From an uncultured Bacilli bacterium (GTDB lineage Bacteria; Bacillota_I; Bacilli_A; RF39; UBA660), in assembly GCA_949425635.1 (NCBI GenBank), contig CASPWD010000003.1:62001-126000 (forward strand): DNA of 64,000 nt, in the 5' to 3' direction. Below, piece by piece: positions 53,553 to 61,904 of this stretch. The first letter of the stretch is position 1, and each line of letters begins with the position of its first letter. A program made the translations under genes and the position numbers. The notes below the pieces were generated by a model that ran no database searches, was not told the DNA's origin, and was given only the letters and a program-made list of their open reading frames with translations.

Positions 53553-53954
53553 ATGAAAAAGTTAGAGGTAAATACAATTAAAATGTTTTTGAGAGAACCA
53601 GTAGTTGAGTTTAATAGACCAGATGGAGGCAGAAGTATAAAAACAATATCATTATTAGATGATGAAGAAAAAGATTTAACCAAAGATGTTGTTATAACTA
53701 GGTTACTTCCTAAATTATATTCAAATACAGACAAAGTAATTAGAAAATCAAATAAGGAAGAAAGTTTTGCAGATAAATTAAATAGGATAATATCACAAAG
53801 AGAATATATGTCTAGTAAACAAATTGCTGTTAAAGCAGGAATGACTGTTAGATATTTAGATATGTTAAGAAGTGGAGATAGAGATAACCCAACTTTAAAA
53901 ACAATAAAGAAACTTGCAGAAGTACTAGAGTGTGATATTGCAGAATTAGTATAG
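53553..53954 (+). CDS. XRE-family helix-turn-helix regulator
   Basis: C-terminal ~65 residues form a Cro/CI-type HTH: KLNRIISQREYMSSKQIAVK, then AGMTVRYLDMLRSGDR and PTLKTIKKLAEVLECD. The N-terminal ~65 residues are a separate charged domain. 133 aa, from its own early promoter. It could bind and set the conserved early-promoter spacer; that link is inference. Confidence 0.8.
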   Translation: MKKLEVNTIKMFLREPVVEFNRPDGGRSIKTISLLDDEEKDLTKDVVITRLLPKLYSNTDKVIRKSNKEESFADKLNRIISQREYMSSKQIAVKAGMTVRYLDMLRSGDRDNPTLKTIKKLAEVLECDIAELV

Positions 53955-53963
53955 GAGGTATTT

Positions 53964-54089
53964 ATGACATATAAAGATAAATCATTACAAGAAGCAGATA
54001 GAATAGATAAAGAATTTCTAAATAAGGGTGTAGGTAAACTAACTCATATTGATGAAAATTTTGGGTGGTATAAAGAAGATACTAAATGA
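53964..54089 (+). CDS. Small hypothetical protein, 41 aa
   Basis: AGGAGG 7 bases before ATG 53964. Charged and soluble, ends FGWYKEDTK. Unknown. Confidence 0.6.
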   Translation: MTYKDKSLQEADRIDKEFLNKGVGKLTHIDENFGWYKEDTK

Positions 54090-54108
54090 AATTTAAAGGA
54101 GAACCTAA

Positions 54109-54402
54109 ATGGAAGTAATAAGAACATTTAATAGTACAGAAGAGTATATTAATTTTATAAATCAAAGTAGGATAGATGATGTATATAAAGAAGCTATAGA
54201 TACTGCAATAGATAAACAAGTTACAGAAGAGATGATATTAGAAGGAATAACTAAAGTTGCAGATTTAGAAGCAGAAGTATCTATATTAGAAGATTTATTT
54301 ATACAGAATAAAGTTGATAAAAAAGAAGTAACACAGGCAAAAAGAAGATATACAAAAGCAGTAAATGAACTAGAAGGATTATATGGCAGAAAAGAGGTGT
54401 AG
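54109..54402 (+). CDS. Hypothetical helical protein, 97 aa
   Basis: AAAGGAG before the ATG. Nearly all helix, acidic, with heptad-like spacing. Ends just before the next gene's TTG start. Confidence 0.6.
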   Translation: MEVIRTFNSTEEYINFINQSRIDDVYKEAIDTAIDKQVTEEMILEGITKVADLEAEVSILEDLFIQNKVDKKEVTQAKRRYTKAVNELEGLYGRKEV

Positions 54403-54405
54403 ACA

Positions 54406-54645
54406 TTGAGATTAGAAACAATAACTGGAATATTATTTTATATAGTAGTTGGAATTATTGTATATAAAATTTTACAATTTATGTTAGTAAGTGAATTAGA
54501 TATAGATAATAATGAAGATAGAGAATTGATAGGAGATAAGAAAACAATATTTATATGTACTTTTCTTGCTTCTGCAATTTGGATTTTATATATACCATAC
54601 ATATTTATAAGCACTTTTAAGGATGTAATAAAAGAAAACAGGTAA
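54406..54645 (+). CDS. Two-TM membrane protein, 79 aa
   Basis: TTG start at 54406 after GAGGTG, which overlaps the upstream stop. Hydrophobic segments near residues 6-27 and 47-68, with an acidic loop between. Unknown membrane protein. Confidence 0.6.
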   Translation: MRLETITGILFYIVVGIIVYKILQFMLVSELDIDNNEDRELIGDKKTIFICTFLASAIWILYIPYIFISTFKDVIKENR

Positions 54646-54706
54646 TGAAGATATATTGGTTATTCTATAAAATTCCCTAGAAATCAATTCTTGTAAGGAG
54701 GTTTTT

Positions 54707-55279
54707 ATGAATAAATGTATAGTTTGTGGAAAAGAGTTTGAACCTAAACCAGAATATAAAGAAAGAAAAACTTGTAGCTATTGGTGTTATTGTCAATGGG
54801 CTAGAGAACATATATCCCAAGGATTTAAAGATAATCAATTTATAAAAGGACAACCTTCATTTAATAAAGGAAAACCTCAAAAAGAATGGATGTCAAAGGA
54901 AAGTCAAGAAAAATGTAGTAAGACATATATACAATATCAAAATACAGCAGCATCTCCTTTGTCTAGTGAAGAAGGAGTGTTTTTACCTTATAATACATTA
55001 AGAAAAGGAACAGTAGTAAAAAGGAAAAGCACTCATAGAAAAGGAAAAAATAAAGGAAAAGTTGAATGGAATTATTATATAAATATAGATTGGAGAGGAA
55101 ATAGAAAACCTAATAATTTATATAAAAAGTATTTATGGGAATTGCATAATCAAAAGGATTTGCCTAAAGGTTATGTAGTTGTAACTAAAGATGGAAATCC
55201 AGATAACTTAGTAATTGAAAATCTTATGTTAATATCTAGAGCAGAATTATTAAGAAGAAATAATAGAGGTAGGAGGTGA
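54707..55279 (+). CDS. HNH homing-type endonuclease
   Basis: AAGGAGG before the ATG. N-terminal treble-clef-like cysteines (CIVCG, then CSYWC), a basic middle, then an HNH core: YLWELHN, GYVVVTKDGNPDN and IENLMLIS. Free-standing homing endonucleases of this kind are frequent in phages and often near the site they spread from. 190 aa. Confidence 0.8.
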   Translation: MNKCIVCGKEFEPKPEYKERKTCSYWCYCQWAREHISQGFKDNQFIKGQPSFNKGKPQKEWMSKESQEKCSKTYIQYQNTAASPLSSEEGVFLPYNTLRKGTVVKRKSTHRKGKNKGKVEWNYYINIDWRGNRKPNNLYKKYLWELHNQKDLPKGYVVVTKDGNPDNLVIENLMLISRAELLRRNNRGRR

Positions 55280-55283
55280 TTAG

Positions 55284-55991
55284 ATGTTTTTAACTAAGGA
55301 ATTATCAAAATTGTTTGATAAGGATGAATGGAATACATCATTAAAAGTAGTACAAAAAAGTGTTGAGTTTAGTTTAACAGAAAAAGAACATACTTGCGAA
55401 ATAATTACACCATATTCAGATAATAAAATAGGGTATATAGAGTGTGGACATGTATTTGATTTAACTGAAATGGGTGTTAGTGAAAGGATAACTAATACAG
55501 ATGCATTTTCTAAAGAATTTGAAGAATTTTGTATTAAAATAATAGATAAAAATTTTAAAATGTTTAGAAGTGAATACACAGTTAATGATTGGTTTAAATG
55601 TTTTATAAAAGAAGAGCATGGTAGTGGTGTTACATCATTATTCTGGTTATATTATAATCTATATGTATTTAGTTTAAGTGGAATAAGACATTTTGTAATT
55701 TCAAATATTGATGGTTTATTACATCCTGTATCTATGGTTCAGCTTGAAAAGGTACTTAAAGGATTTAAAAAAGATATATATTATAAAGACTATAAAGTTA
55801 TTTTATTAATGAATAATGATATTTTATTTTCTAACTGGACTATGGAAATTGAAAATCTTTATGTAATGCTTGAAGATAAAATATGTAATATTAGAAATTG
55901 TGTAGATAGAGAACTAAGTGAGGTACATGACTTGCAAAAGATGTTAAGACAAGGAGAGTTTACAAAAGAAAGGAAGATGGTTAATAAATGA
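55284..55991 (+). CDS. Hypothetical protein, 235 aa
   Basis: GGAGG before ATG 55284. Soluble, Phe- and Lys-rich, with scattered cysteines. No recognised motif. Overlaps the next gene by 4 bases (ATGA). Confidence 0.6.
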   Translation: MFLTKELSKLFDKDEWNTSLKVVQKSVEFSLTEKEHTCEIITPYSDNKIGYIECGHVFDLTEMGVSERITNTDAFSKEFEEFCIKIIDKNFKMFRSEYTVNDWFKCFIKEEHGSGVTSLFWLYYNLYVFSLSGIRHFVISNIDGLLHPVSMVQLEKVLKGFKKDIYYKDYKVILLMNNDILFSNWTMEIENLYVMLEDKICNIRNCVDRELSEVHDLQKMLRQGEFTKERKMVNK

Positions 55992-56137
55992 CAGCAGAAG
56001 GAATATTTAGAAAATATGCAGATAAAAATGGACTAGTAAGTGCAAAAGATTTATTAAAAGAAGGATGGAGTGTTTCAAAAGCAGAGAATGAAGGAATTAT
56101 AATAAAAGAAACATTTTATGATTTAAAAGAAAAATAA
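55988..56137 (+). CDS. Small hypothetical protein, 49 aa
   Basis: ATG overlaps the preceding stop (ATGA), so translation is coupled. Lys-rich, helical, unknown. Confidence 0.55.
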   Translation: MTAEGIFRKYADKNGLVSAKDLLKEGWSVSKAENEGIIIKETFYDLKEK

Positions 56138-56157
56138 AATTAAAGGAGAGATTTAAA

Positions 56158-56598
56158 ATGAACAAAGAATGTAGTAATTGTAAAGGAAATTGTAGCAATG
56201 AAGTAGAGTACACAGATGTACATAAGGGTATGCAGAAAATGTTAGTTGAGGCTGTTACGTCATATTTATTTTCAGAAGAGGCAAATTTATTTGGTGTAAA
56301 TAAGTTAGTATTTGAAAAGATTGTAACTGAAGATAGTATTAGAATAGAATCTTCGTTTTTAGTAAAAGAATCTGATAATTGTTTAGAATGTGAAGATGAG
56401 AGCGAAGATTATGAAGACGAAGATTATGAAGATGAGGAAGATGAAGATACTTTAAATTCAAAGAAAGATTTTGCAGAATTTTTAATTGATTTTTATAAAT
56501 TTTTAGAAGCTCATAATGGGGAGGATTTTATAGGTGGAAAAACAGAATCAAAACCAAAATCAAAAAGAGGTAGAAAAAAGAAATCAACAGAAGAATAA
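56158..56598 (+). CDS. Cys-rich and acidic protein, 146 aa
   Basis: N-terminal CSNCKGNC, a second CLEC (about 79), then an acidic run and a basic tail (KPKSKRGRKKK). Zn binding likely; unknown role. GGAGAG before the ATG. Confidence 0.6.
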   Translation: MNKECSNCKGNCSNEVEYTDVHKGMQKMLVEAVTSYLFSEEANLFGVNKLVFEKIVTEDSIRIESSFLVKESDNCLECEDESEDYEDEDYEDEEDEDTLNSKKDFAEFLIDFYKFLEAHNGEDFIGGKTESKPKSKRGRKKKSTEE

Positions 56599-56599
56599 T

Positions 56600-56899
56600 A
56601 TTATAGATATAACTAAAGCAAGAAAGATTGTTAATGCTAATAAAAATAATATGAAAAAAGAAGTAGTTGAAGAAATTCCAATAGGAAGTAAACCTATAAC
56701 ACCAGATGAATTATTAGAAGAAATACTAGAATCATTTGCTATGGGAAGCTTAGATATAGTACAAAGTATAATAACATTATTTTTAGCTTCTGAAAATGCA
56801 ATAAGACTTAATATTATTGGTGTTGTAGTAATGGTTGAAAATGGTAAAGTTATATTTGATTGGAAATTTGGTGAAAGGAGTATTCCTTATGGAAAATAA
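56600..56899 (+). CDS. Hypothetical protein, about 99 aa, start uncertain
   Basis: The frame is open from GTG 56534, but that would overlap the previous gene by 65 bases. The sequence IIDITKARKIV right after the stop looks like a true N-terminus, so initiation at ATT 56600 is possible. It has a hydrophobic C-terminal third and ends RSIPYGK. Confidence 0.45.
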   Translation: MIDITKARKIVNANKNNMKKEVVEEIPIGSKPITPDELLEEILESFAMGSLDIVQSIITLFLASENAIRLNIIGVVVMVENGKVIFDWKFGERSIPYGK

Positions 56900-57224
56900 T
56901 GAAATTAAAGATAGTGGAATATTAGGGTATTCTAAGTTAGATGAAATAGAAGATTTAAGAAAACAATTAGAAGAAAAGGATGAAAAGATTAAAGAATTAC
57001 AAGAAGAAATAGATGAATTAAAAGATGCAAATAATGATTATGAAAGAGAACTATTAGATGCAGAAAATATTATATCAAAATATGAAGAAGATTTTGATAA
57101 AGATATGATAGTAAATGATACATTAGTTTGTTTAGCAAAACACATGACTAAGGATGGTATATTGACACCAGAATTAGAAGAATGGTTAGATAATTTTGGT
57201 AGATTTTATGCAGATGAAATCTAA
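56889..57224 (+). CDS. Coiled-coil protein, 111 aa
   Basis: ATG 56889 after AAAGGAG. A clear coiled coil spans about residues 20-70 (LRKQLEEKDEKIKELQEEI). Acidic. Unknown. Confidence 0.65.
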   Translation: MENNEIKDSGILGYSKLDEIEDLRKQLEEKDEKIKELQEEIDELKDANNDYERELLDAENIISKYEEDFDKDMIVNDTLVCLAKHMTKDGILTPELEEWLDNFGRFYADEI

Positions 57225-57239
57225 GAAAGGATTAAAATT

Positions 57240-57608
57240 ATGGTTAAATTAGGTTATGCAAGAACAAGTGAAGGTGGATTTTATGGTGTAGACTTATCAA
57301 GTGGAGAACCAATACTATTATGTTGTAATAAAAGTATATATGAAGATGTTTCAGGAGATGAGAAAGTTATTAAAGTTGTAGAAGCAGAAGATATATGTGA
57401 AATATTACAAGTAGATGATTTTGTAAATGGTTATCCAATAGATGATATTAATGTTCAAGGTAGAATAATATATTGTGGTGATTATCAACATGAATTTACA
57501 CCAGAGCAAGTAGTAGATGTCATGACTAAAGAAAGATTTATTAGTAATAGATTTGTAGTTGCAAATGCAATAAACAGAGCGAAACAAATAGATAGTGAAG
57601 GTTGGTAA
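57240..57608 (+). CDS. Hypothetical protein, 122 aa
   Basis: AAAGGATT before the ATG. Beta-rich, two adjacent cysteines (LCC, about residue 29). Unknown function; precedes the HAD gene. Confidence 0.6.
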   Translation: MVKLGYARTSEGGFYGVDLSSGEPILLCCNKSIYEDVSGDEKVIKVVEAEDICEILQVDDFVNGYPIDDINVQGRIIYCGDYQHEFTPEQVVDVMTKERFISNRFVVANAINRAKQIDSEGW

Positions 57609-57609
57609 A

Positions 57610-58272
57610 ATGAAATTTAAGGATTTATCAAATGAAGAATTACAGAAAGATTTTAAGAAATTATTAAGTAGATATACACCAGATGAATTAGTGAAATCAT
57701 TAGAGCCATATAAAATAGAAACAGATGAAAAATATAAGTTTATACTATATTTAGATATGGATGGTGTAACTGCAGGTAGTAATTATATAATAAAAATCCA
57801 TAATGCTTTAGTTCATAAAGAAGATGAAAATAAAGATTTTGAATATAGAAATTTTATGCAACAATGGTGTTTTCAAAAGGAAGCAGTTGAATTTTTAAAT
57901 AAGTTATATGATGTTGCACCATATACAATTATATTAACAACTACAAGAAGATATGAATTGACACCAACAGAATGGAATACAGTTTTTAAGATAAATAAAG
58001 TTAAAGCCTATATAGGTGGTAGGACTAATAGAATACCAAAAGAAAATTATATATCTTGGAGAGAAGATGAAATAGAAGATTATCATTTTAAAGGAAGTGG
58101 AATGTTTACATTTAAAAATATACCTTTTCTAATTATAGATGATGATATATTTGATTTATATAAGTATGGAGATAATTTAATACATGTAGATACAGAAACA
58201 GGTTTAACTATGGATTATTTTCAAGAGGCATTAGATAAATTAAAAGCACAAGATGTTAAAATAAATATATAG
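57610..58272 (+). CDS. HAD-superfamily phosphatase, possible nucleic-acid repair type
   Basis: Start ATG 57610. HAD motif I LDMDGV (about 47-52) after an N-terminal helical cap, motif II TTTRR (about 110), and motif IV IDDDIFDL (about 176). The ending with TGLT...AL resembles HAD domains seen with RNA repair proteins ('Swiss Army Knife' group). 220 aa. Substrate unproven; location near the nucleotidyltransferase fusion and tRNAs suggests RNA end work (inference). Confidence 0.65.
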   Translation: MKFKDLSNEELQKDFKKLLSRYTPDELVKSLEPYKIETDEKYKFILYLDMDGVTAGSNYIIKIHNALVHKEDENKDFEYRNFMQQWCFQKEAVEFLNKLYDVAPYTIILTTTRRYELTPTEWNTVFKINKVKAYIGGRTNRIPKENYISWREDEIEDYHFKGSGMFTFKNIPFLIIDDDIFDLYKYGDNLIHVDTETGLTMDYFQEALDKLKAQDVKINI

Positions 58273-58284
58273 GAGAATAGTAAT

Positions 58285-58575
58285 ATGGAAGATGTGAATA
58301 AGATAAAAGAAATCTTAAATGATATAATTAATAATATTACATCAGGAGAAAGAAACGAGCAAAAGCTTATTGATTTTATTATTGATACTGAAAGTGATAT
58401 GTTAGATGGTACAGATAGTAATGGACAACATATTATAATTGGAATACAAAAGGGAGTAGGACTACAAATATCCACATATCAAGATAATGGTTGGATTAGA
58501 ATACACAGATTTGAAATAATTGAAAATGAGGAAGGAAATCCAGAAATACAAGAATCTGAAACTTATGAAAAATAA
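58285..58575 (+). CDS. Hypothetical acidic protein, 96 aa
   Basis: GGAGAATAG before ATG. Acidic, soluble. Lies between the HAD and HsdS-like genes. Unknown. Confidence 0.6.
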   Translation: MEDVNKIKEILNDIINNITSGERNEQKLIDFIIDTESDMLDGTDSNGQHIIIGIQKGVGLQISTYQDNGWIRIHRFEIIENEEGNPEIQESETYEK

Positions 58576-58596
58576 ATAATTTATACAAGAAGGAAG

Positions 58597-59187
58597 GTGA
58601 TTAAAATAGACTTTGATACTATTTCACATGTAAGATTAGGTGATATTGCAGATGTATTTAAAGGACAGCAGATATTGGAATCAGATACTGGAACAGAGGC
58701 ACGATTGATTTCATATAATGATTTATTTACAACATTTATAGGTGGAAAAATAGATACACCTGTTAAAACTTATAACTTTAGTAAGAAGCGTAAAGATTGT
58801 ATGGTGAAAGCAACAGACATAGTATTTCCAGTATTTCCAAATAGATACTGTACACTTATTGTTAAATCAAACCCTTTTATAAAACCTTATTTTTTAAACG
58901 ATGTATATGATAGTTCAAATATAATTGTAAGAGTAAATAGAGATATAGTTTATGAGGATTATGTATATCAAGTACTTACATCTACAAAGATGTTTGAGAA
59001 AATACATAGATTGTCTAAGAATAAAAAACAAAAAAGACTTACTGTAGCAGATATATCAAATATTACTATTCCTTTAATTTCATTAGAAGAACAACGAATT
59101 ATAATGAATTCTTTTAGAAGAATGAAAGATGCATCTGATTATTATTATGAATTAATAGATACATTATTTAAGCAAGAAGGTGATTAA
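58597..59187 (+). CDS. Orphan HsdS-like protein, one target-recognition domain
   Basis: Start GTG 58597 immediately after AAGGAAG, though a later non-ATG start is possible. VRLGDIADVFKGQQI opens a type I specificity TRD, and LTVADISNITIPLISLEEQR is the typical end of one, followed by a helix. Only one TRD is present in 196 aa, and no HsdM or HsdR gene is nearby. May join or block a host type I or BREX-like system (inference). Confidence 0.7.
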   Translation: MIKIDFDTISHVRLGDIADVFKGQQILESDTGTEARLISYNDLFTTFIGGKIDTPVKTYNFSKKRKDCMVKATDIVFPVFPNRYCTLIVKSNPFIKPYFLNDVYDSSNIIVRVNRDIVYEDYVYQVLTSTKMFEKIHRLSKNKKQKRLTVADISNITIPLISLEEQRIIMNSFRRMKDASDYYYELIDTLFKQEGD

Positions 59188-59189
59188 AA

Positions 59190-60734
59190 ATGGCAGATAT
59201 AGATAAACAAAGAAAAAATAATATATTTAAAGGTATAAAGTACCATGTAAATGAATTAAAAAGATTGAGACCACAATATGAGTTTTTAATGGTAGCCTTA
59301 CAAGGAAGTCAAAATTATAATTTAGATTTATATACAGATGAGTATAAATCTGATATAGATACAGTAGCTATTGTATTACCTACCTTTGAAAACTTAATAA
59401 ATAAGGATGAATATATATCTGAAACAATAATATTAGATAATAATGAACATATAGATGTTAAAGATATTAGGTTAATAACAGAATTATTTAGAAAACAAAA
59501 TATAAAATATCTTGAAATATTACATACAGAATTTAGAATATTAAACCCATTATTTAAAAATGATATGTTAGAAATATTAGATAATGCTGATATGATTTCT
59601 AGTGCAAATCCAGTAAAATTAATAGTTTGTACTTATGGTATGGCTTTAAATAAATTAGAAGCATTAGAACATCCTTATGAAGGGTTGAGAGATAAGATAG
59701 AAAAATATGGATATGATGGAAAACAATTACATCATATACTAAGATTAAATTTATTTGCAGAAAAATATATAGAAACATTTGATTTTAAAAAATCTATGAA
59801 TTCCCATAATTATATGGAAGATAATATTGAAGTTTTAACTAATGCTAAATTAAGCAAATATTCATTAGAAGAAGCAAGAGATTTGGCAAATGATAGTATA
59901 AATCAATTAAAGTCACATAGAAATATGTTTTTTAATGAAGTAAATAGTGAAGACATGGTTAAAGAATTTTTAAGTAAAATCTCTGTTAAAATATTTGAAA
60001 AATATTTAAGAAATATTTTTACACCAAAAAGAAATAAATGGAGAAGAAAAAGCGGTCTATCGTTACCAACCTCAGATAAAATATTTTTTACATCTGACTT
60101 ACATTTTGGACATGAAAATATATTAGACTTTGAACCAAAAAGATGGGAGTTATGTGGAATAACCCAACATCAAGCAATAGTAAATAAATTAAAAGATGAA
60201 GGTTTGACAAATGAAGAAATTTATAATATACCAGATGACCTTTGGGATAAATATAAAATGGAGGTTAATAAGGAATATATAAAAATTCATGATGAAGAAC
60301 TTATAAGAAGATGGAATAGTACAGTAAAACATGATGATGATTTAGTGTTCATATTAGGTGATTTATCATTTAGAAATAGTAAAGAAACTAATGAAATTGT
60401 TAAGAGATTACGAGGTAGAAAGATACTTATATTAGGAAATCATGATAATATATGTATTGGAAAAGATTTTGACCAGTCTTTATTTGAGGAGATAGTTGAT
60501 TATAAAGAAATAACAGTCAATAATAAGAAATACATATTATTTCATTTTCCAATATCTTCATGGAAACAAAAAGAATATGGTAGCACTCATCTATATGGGC
60601 ATATTCATAGCAATAGCCATATTATAAAAAAGATTAAAAATTCATATAATGTTGGTGTAGATGTTAATAATTTTAAGCCAGTATGTTTAAGTGAATATGA
60701 GGCATTTAGTAGAATTTATAAAAAAATTAAATAA
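59190..60734 (+). CDS. Nucleotidyltransferase-metallophosphoesterase fusion, 514 aa
   Basis: N-terminal Pol beta-type nucleotidyltransferase: GSQNY (39-43) and SDID (54-57), then a helical region to about 290. The C-terminal calcineurin-like phosphoesterase has SDLHFGHEN (about 301), LGDLSF (about 389), GNHDN (about 416), HFP (about 452) and YGHIHSN (about 470). A transferase joined to a phosphoesterase suits nucleic-acid end processing. Starts two bases after the HsdS-like gene. Role is inference. Confidence 0.75.
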   Translation: MADIDKQRKNNIFKGIKYHVNELKRLRPQYEFLMVALQGSQNYNLDLYTDEYKSDIDTVAIVLPTFENLINKDEYISETIILDNNEHIDVKDIRLITELFRKQNIKYLEILHTEFRILNPLFKNDMLEILDNADMISSANPVKLIVCTYGMALNKLEALEHPYEGLRDKIEKYGYDGKQLHHILRLNLFAEKYIETFDFKKSMNSHNYMEDNIEVLTNAKLSKYSLEEARDLANDSINQLKSHRNMFFNEVNSEDMVKEFLSKISVKIFEKYLRNIFTPKRNKWRRKSGLSLPTSDKIFFTSDLHFGHENILDFEPKRWELCGITQHQAIVNKLKDEGLTNEEIYNIPDDLWDKYKMEVNKEYIKIHDEELIRRWNSTVKHDDDLVFILGDLSFRNSKETNEIVKRLRGRKILILGNHDNICIGKDFDQSLFEEIVDYKEITVNNKKYILFHFPISSWKQKEYGSTHLYGHIHSNSHIIKKIKNSYNVGVDVNNFKPVCLSEYEAFSRIYKKIK

Positions 60735-60750
60735 AAAATTTAAAAAATGC

Positions 60751-60779
60751 TTGACATATATTTAAACTTGTGGTAATAT
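60751..60779 (+). promoter_or_regulatory. Conserved early-type promoter, copy 8, for the RNA island
   Basis: TTGACA (60751-60756), spacer TATATTTAAACTTGTGG (diverged), TAATAT (60774-60779). Places the RNA start near 60786. Confidence 0.8.
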
Positions 60780-60785
60780 AATCAT

Positions 60786-61299
60786 GACGGAGAAAGTTGT
60801 AGCCTCTAGTGAACAAAGCTGACTGTTTGAAATGTAGAGTGATGGTTCTACTGCATAAGAAAACCAGCTCAAAAATCTTATGTATCGTTTAATAACAAGA
60901 GTAATCTTGTAGGACACAAACACTGGATTAAATATAATAGGGTGACAAGTACCAATTTTGCAAGTTGGGAGGGTTTCAATTCCCTAGAGAGTGATTAGGC
61001 TCTCACAGATATATGGGTTGATAGTTTAAATGGTAAAACAATCTGCTATTGCAGAGAGTTAAGGTTCGAGTCCTGCAATACCCTGAAAAAGTACCAAAGT
61101 GTATGTGGTACTAAACAGAGTTGTACACAAATCAACTAAAATAAAACTAGATATTAGTATGTATGGAATATCTGGACTAAAACTTTGTAGATATGTATTG
61201 CTATGACCATACACAAGAGAATTGCAATATGAAGGTAATATCCGTTCTACTGGGACTAAAGTTAGTTGTTTATGAATCTCACCAATTTAAAAATATAAT
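60786..61299 (+). ncRNA. Candidate large ornate RNA (ROOL/GOLLD-like)
   Basis: About 510 bases with no ORF, higher G+C than the genome, and many perfect hairpins: GTAGA/TCTAC (60834/60847), CATAAGA/TCTTATG (60854/60876), ACAAGA-GTAA-TCTTGT (60895-60910, GNRA loop), GAGAG/CTCTC (60987/61000), AGTACCA/TGGTACT (61090/61106), AGATATT/AATATCT (61149/61167). Own promoter upstream and tRNA genes downstream, as known for ROOL and GOLLD phage RNAs. A tRNA-like segment lies inside. Class is inference; no alignment made. Confidence 0.5.
61015..61084 (+). ncRNA. tRNA-like segment inside the large RNA
   Basis: D-arm-like TAGTTTAAATGGTAAAAC and T-loop TTCGAGT are normal, but only four acceptor pairs (GGGT/ACCC) and three T-stem pairs form. 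The anticodon arm folds as TCTGC-TATT-GCAGA, leaving no 7-base loop. Known GOLLD RNAs can contain tRNA-like inserts. Confidence 0.4.
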
Positions 61300-61392
61300 G
61301 GTAAGGTGGGTGAGTAGGTTTAAACCATCTCTCTGCTAAGGAGACATACATTTAATTATGTATCGAGGGTTCGAATCCCTCCCTTATCGCCA
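61300..61392 (+). tRNA. tRNA-Ser (anticodon GCT)
   Basis: Full cloverleaf: acceptor GGTAAGG/CCTTATC (one G-T pair), D-arm, anticodon loop CTGCTAA, a long variable arm (ATACAT/ATGTAT), T-arm GAGGG-TTCGAAT-CCCTC, encoded CCA. Reads AGC/AGT. Confidence 0.93.
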
Positions 61393-61394
61393 TA

Positions 61395-61407
61395 AAGATG
61401 TTATATA
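61395..61407 (+). promoter_or_regulatory. Class 2 motif (AAGATGTTATATA) within the RNA island
   Basis: Follows tRNA-Ser directly; could start the second part of the island. Confidence 0.45.
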
Positions 61408-61425
61408 TTATGTATAAGTAATATA

Positions 61426-61485
61426 TAATCTATTTCATAGGGTTCTCAAAGGTGAACAAAATAGAGCATGAGATGAAATAGATTA
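61426..61485 (+). ncRNA. Hairpin RNA with a 13-bp perfect stem
   Basis: TAATCTATTTCAT (61426-61438) and its exact complement (61473-61485) with a 34-base loop. A CATAG/CTATG hairpin follows. No ORF; unknown RNA. Confidence 0.45.
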
Positions 61486-61565
61486 ATCATAGTTTAGTCT
61501 ATGAAAAATAAATAATGCTCGATGTGTGGTTGATGATATACCTTAAATCATTTGTATATATATAT

Positions 61566-61638
61566 CGAGTATGGTGTATGGTGCACGGCATCCAACAGGT
61601 GGATGATGGAATTGGTTTGAATCCAATGTACTCGACCA
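61566..61638 (+). tRNA. Unusual tRNA, structural anticodon CAG, non-U33
   Basis: Acceptor CGAGTAT/GTACTCG (last pair T-G), anticodon stem CATCC/GGATG with loop AACAGGT, T-arm ATTGG/CCAAT, discriminator A, encoded CCA. Position 33 is A (normally U), position 8 is G (normally U), and T-loop position 56 is T. A stem with upstream CTCGAT can compete with the acceptor. Confidence 0.6.
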
Positions 61639-61671
61639 GCCTTTAATTAGGTAATGCTAATAATTTAATAC

Positions 61672-61747
61672 TGCGAGGTGGAGAAGTTGGCATCTCACTA
61701 GCCTCATAAGCTAGAGTTCGCTGGTTCGAATCCAGCCCTCGCACCCA
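61672..61747 (+). tRNA. tRNA-Met (CAT), initiator-like
   Basis: Complete cloverleaf: TGCGAGG/CCTCGCA, D-stem GAGA/TCTC, anticodon arm CTAGC-CTCATAA-GCTAG, T-arm GCTGG/CCAGC, encoded CCA. The TGGAGAAGTTGG and CTCATAA stretches resemble bacterial initiator tRNA, but 1-72 is a T-A pair and the three G-C anticodon pairs are absent. Confidence 0.88.
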
Positions 61748-61751
61748 ATAT

Positions 61752-61826
61752 AGCAGGGTGGTGTAATATAGCATAGCTGAGCCCATATTTCGGACGATGT
61801 TGGTTCAAATCCAACCCCTGCGACCA
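61752..61826 (+). tRNA. Unusual tRNA, structural anticodon CAT, C33
   Basis: Acceptor GCAGGG/CCCTGC with an A1-G72 mismatch, T-arm GTTGG/CCAAC, A73, encoded CCA. Anticodon arm CTGAG/TTCGG (two wobbles) has loop CCCATAT, so position 33 is C. The D-loop has no GG. Mismatch at 1-72 is an initiator trait. Confidence 0.6.
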
Positions 61827-61831
61827 AATAA

Positions 61832-61893
61832 CACCTGCTGCATGTATGAAAATATATGTATAGGAGAAAGTGGTTCGAATCCATAACAGGTGA
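61832..61893 (+). ncRNA. Truncated tRNA-like element
   Basis: Acceptor CACCTG/CAGGTG and T-loop TTCGAAT are normal, but only about 32 bases lie between, too short for D and anticodon arms. No CCA. Degenerate or a tRNA mimic. Confidence 0.4.
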
Positions 61894-61904
61894 TATGCAA
61901 AAAT

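Noticed and set aside
54746-55279. HNH gene as part of an intron
   Set aside because: Neighbouring genes are complete and show no split coding sequence, so it is treated as free-standing.
60940-60990. A perfect alanine-type anticodon arm (CCAAT-TTTGCAA-GTTGG)
   Set aside because: The acceptor and T-stem do not form a cloverleaf around it; more likely a hairpin of the large structured RNA.
61111-61299. Possible group I intron (GACTA-like strings)
   Set aside because: No convincing P3-P7 core and no interrupted gene on either side.
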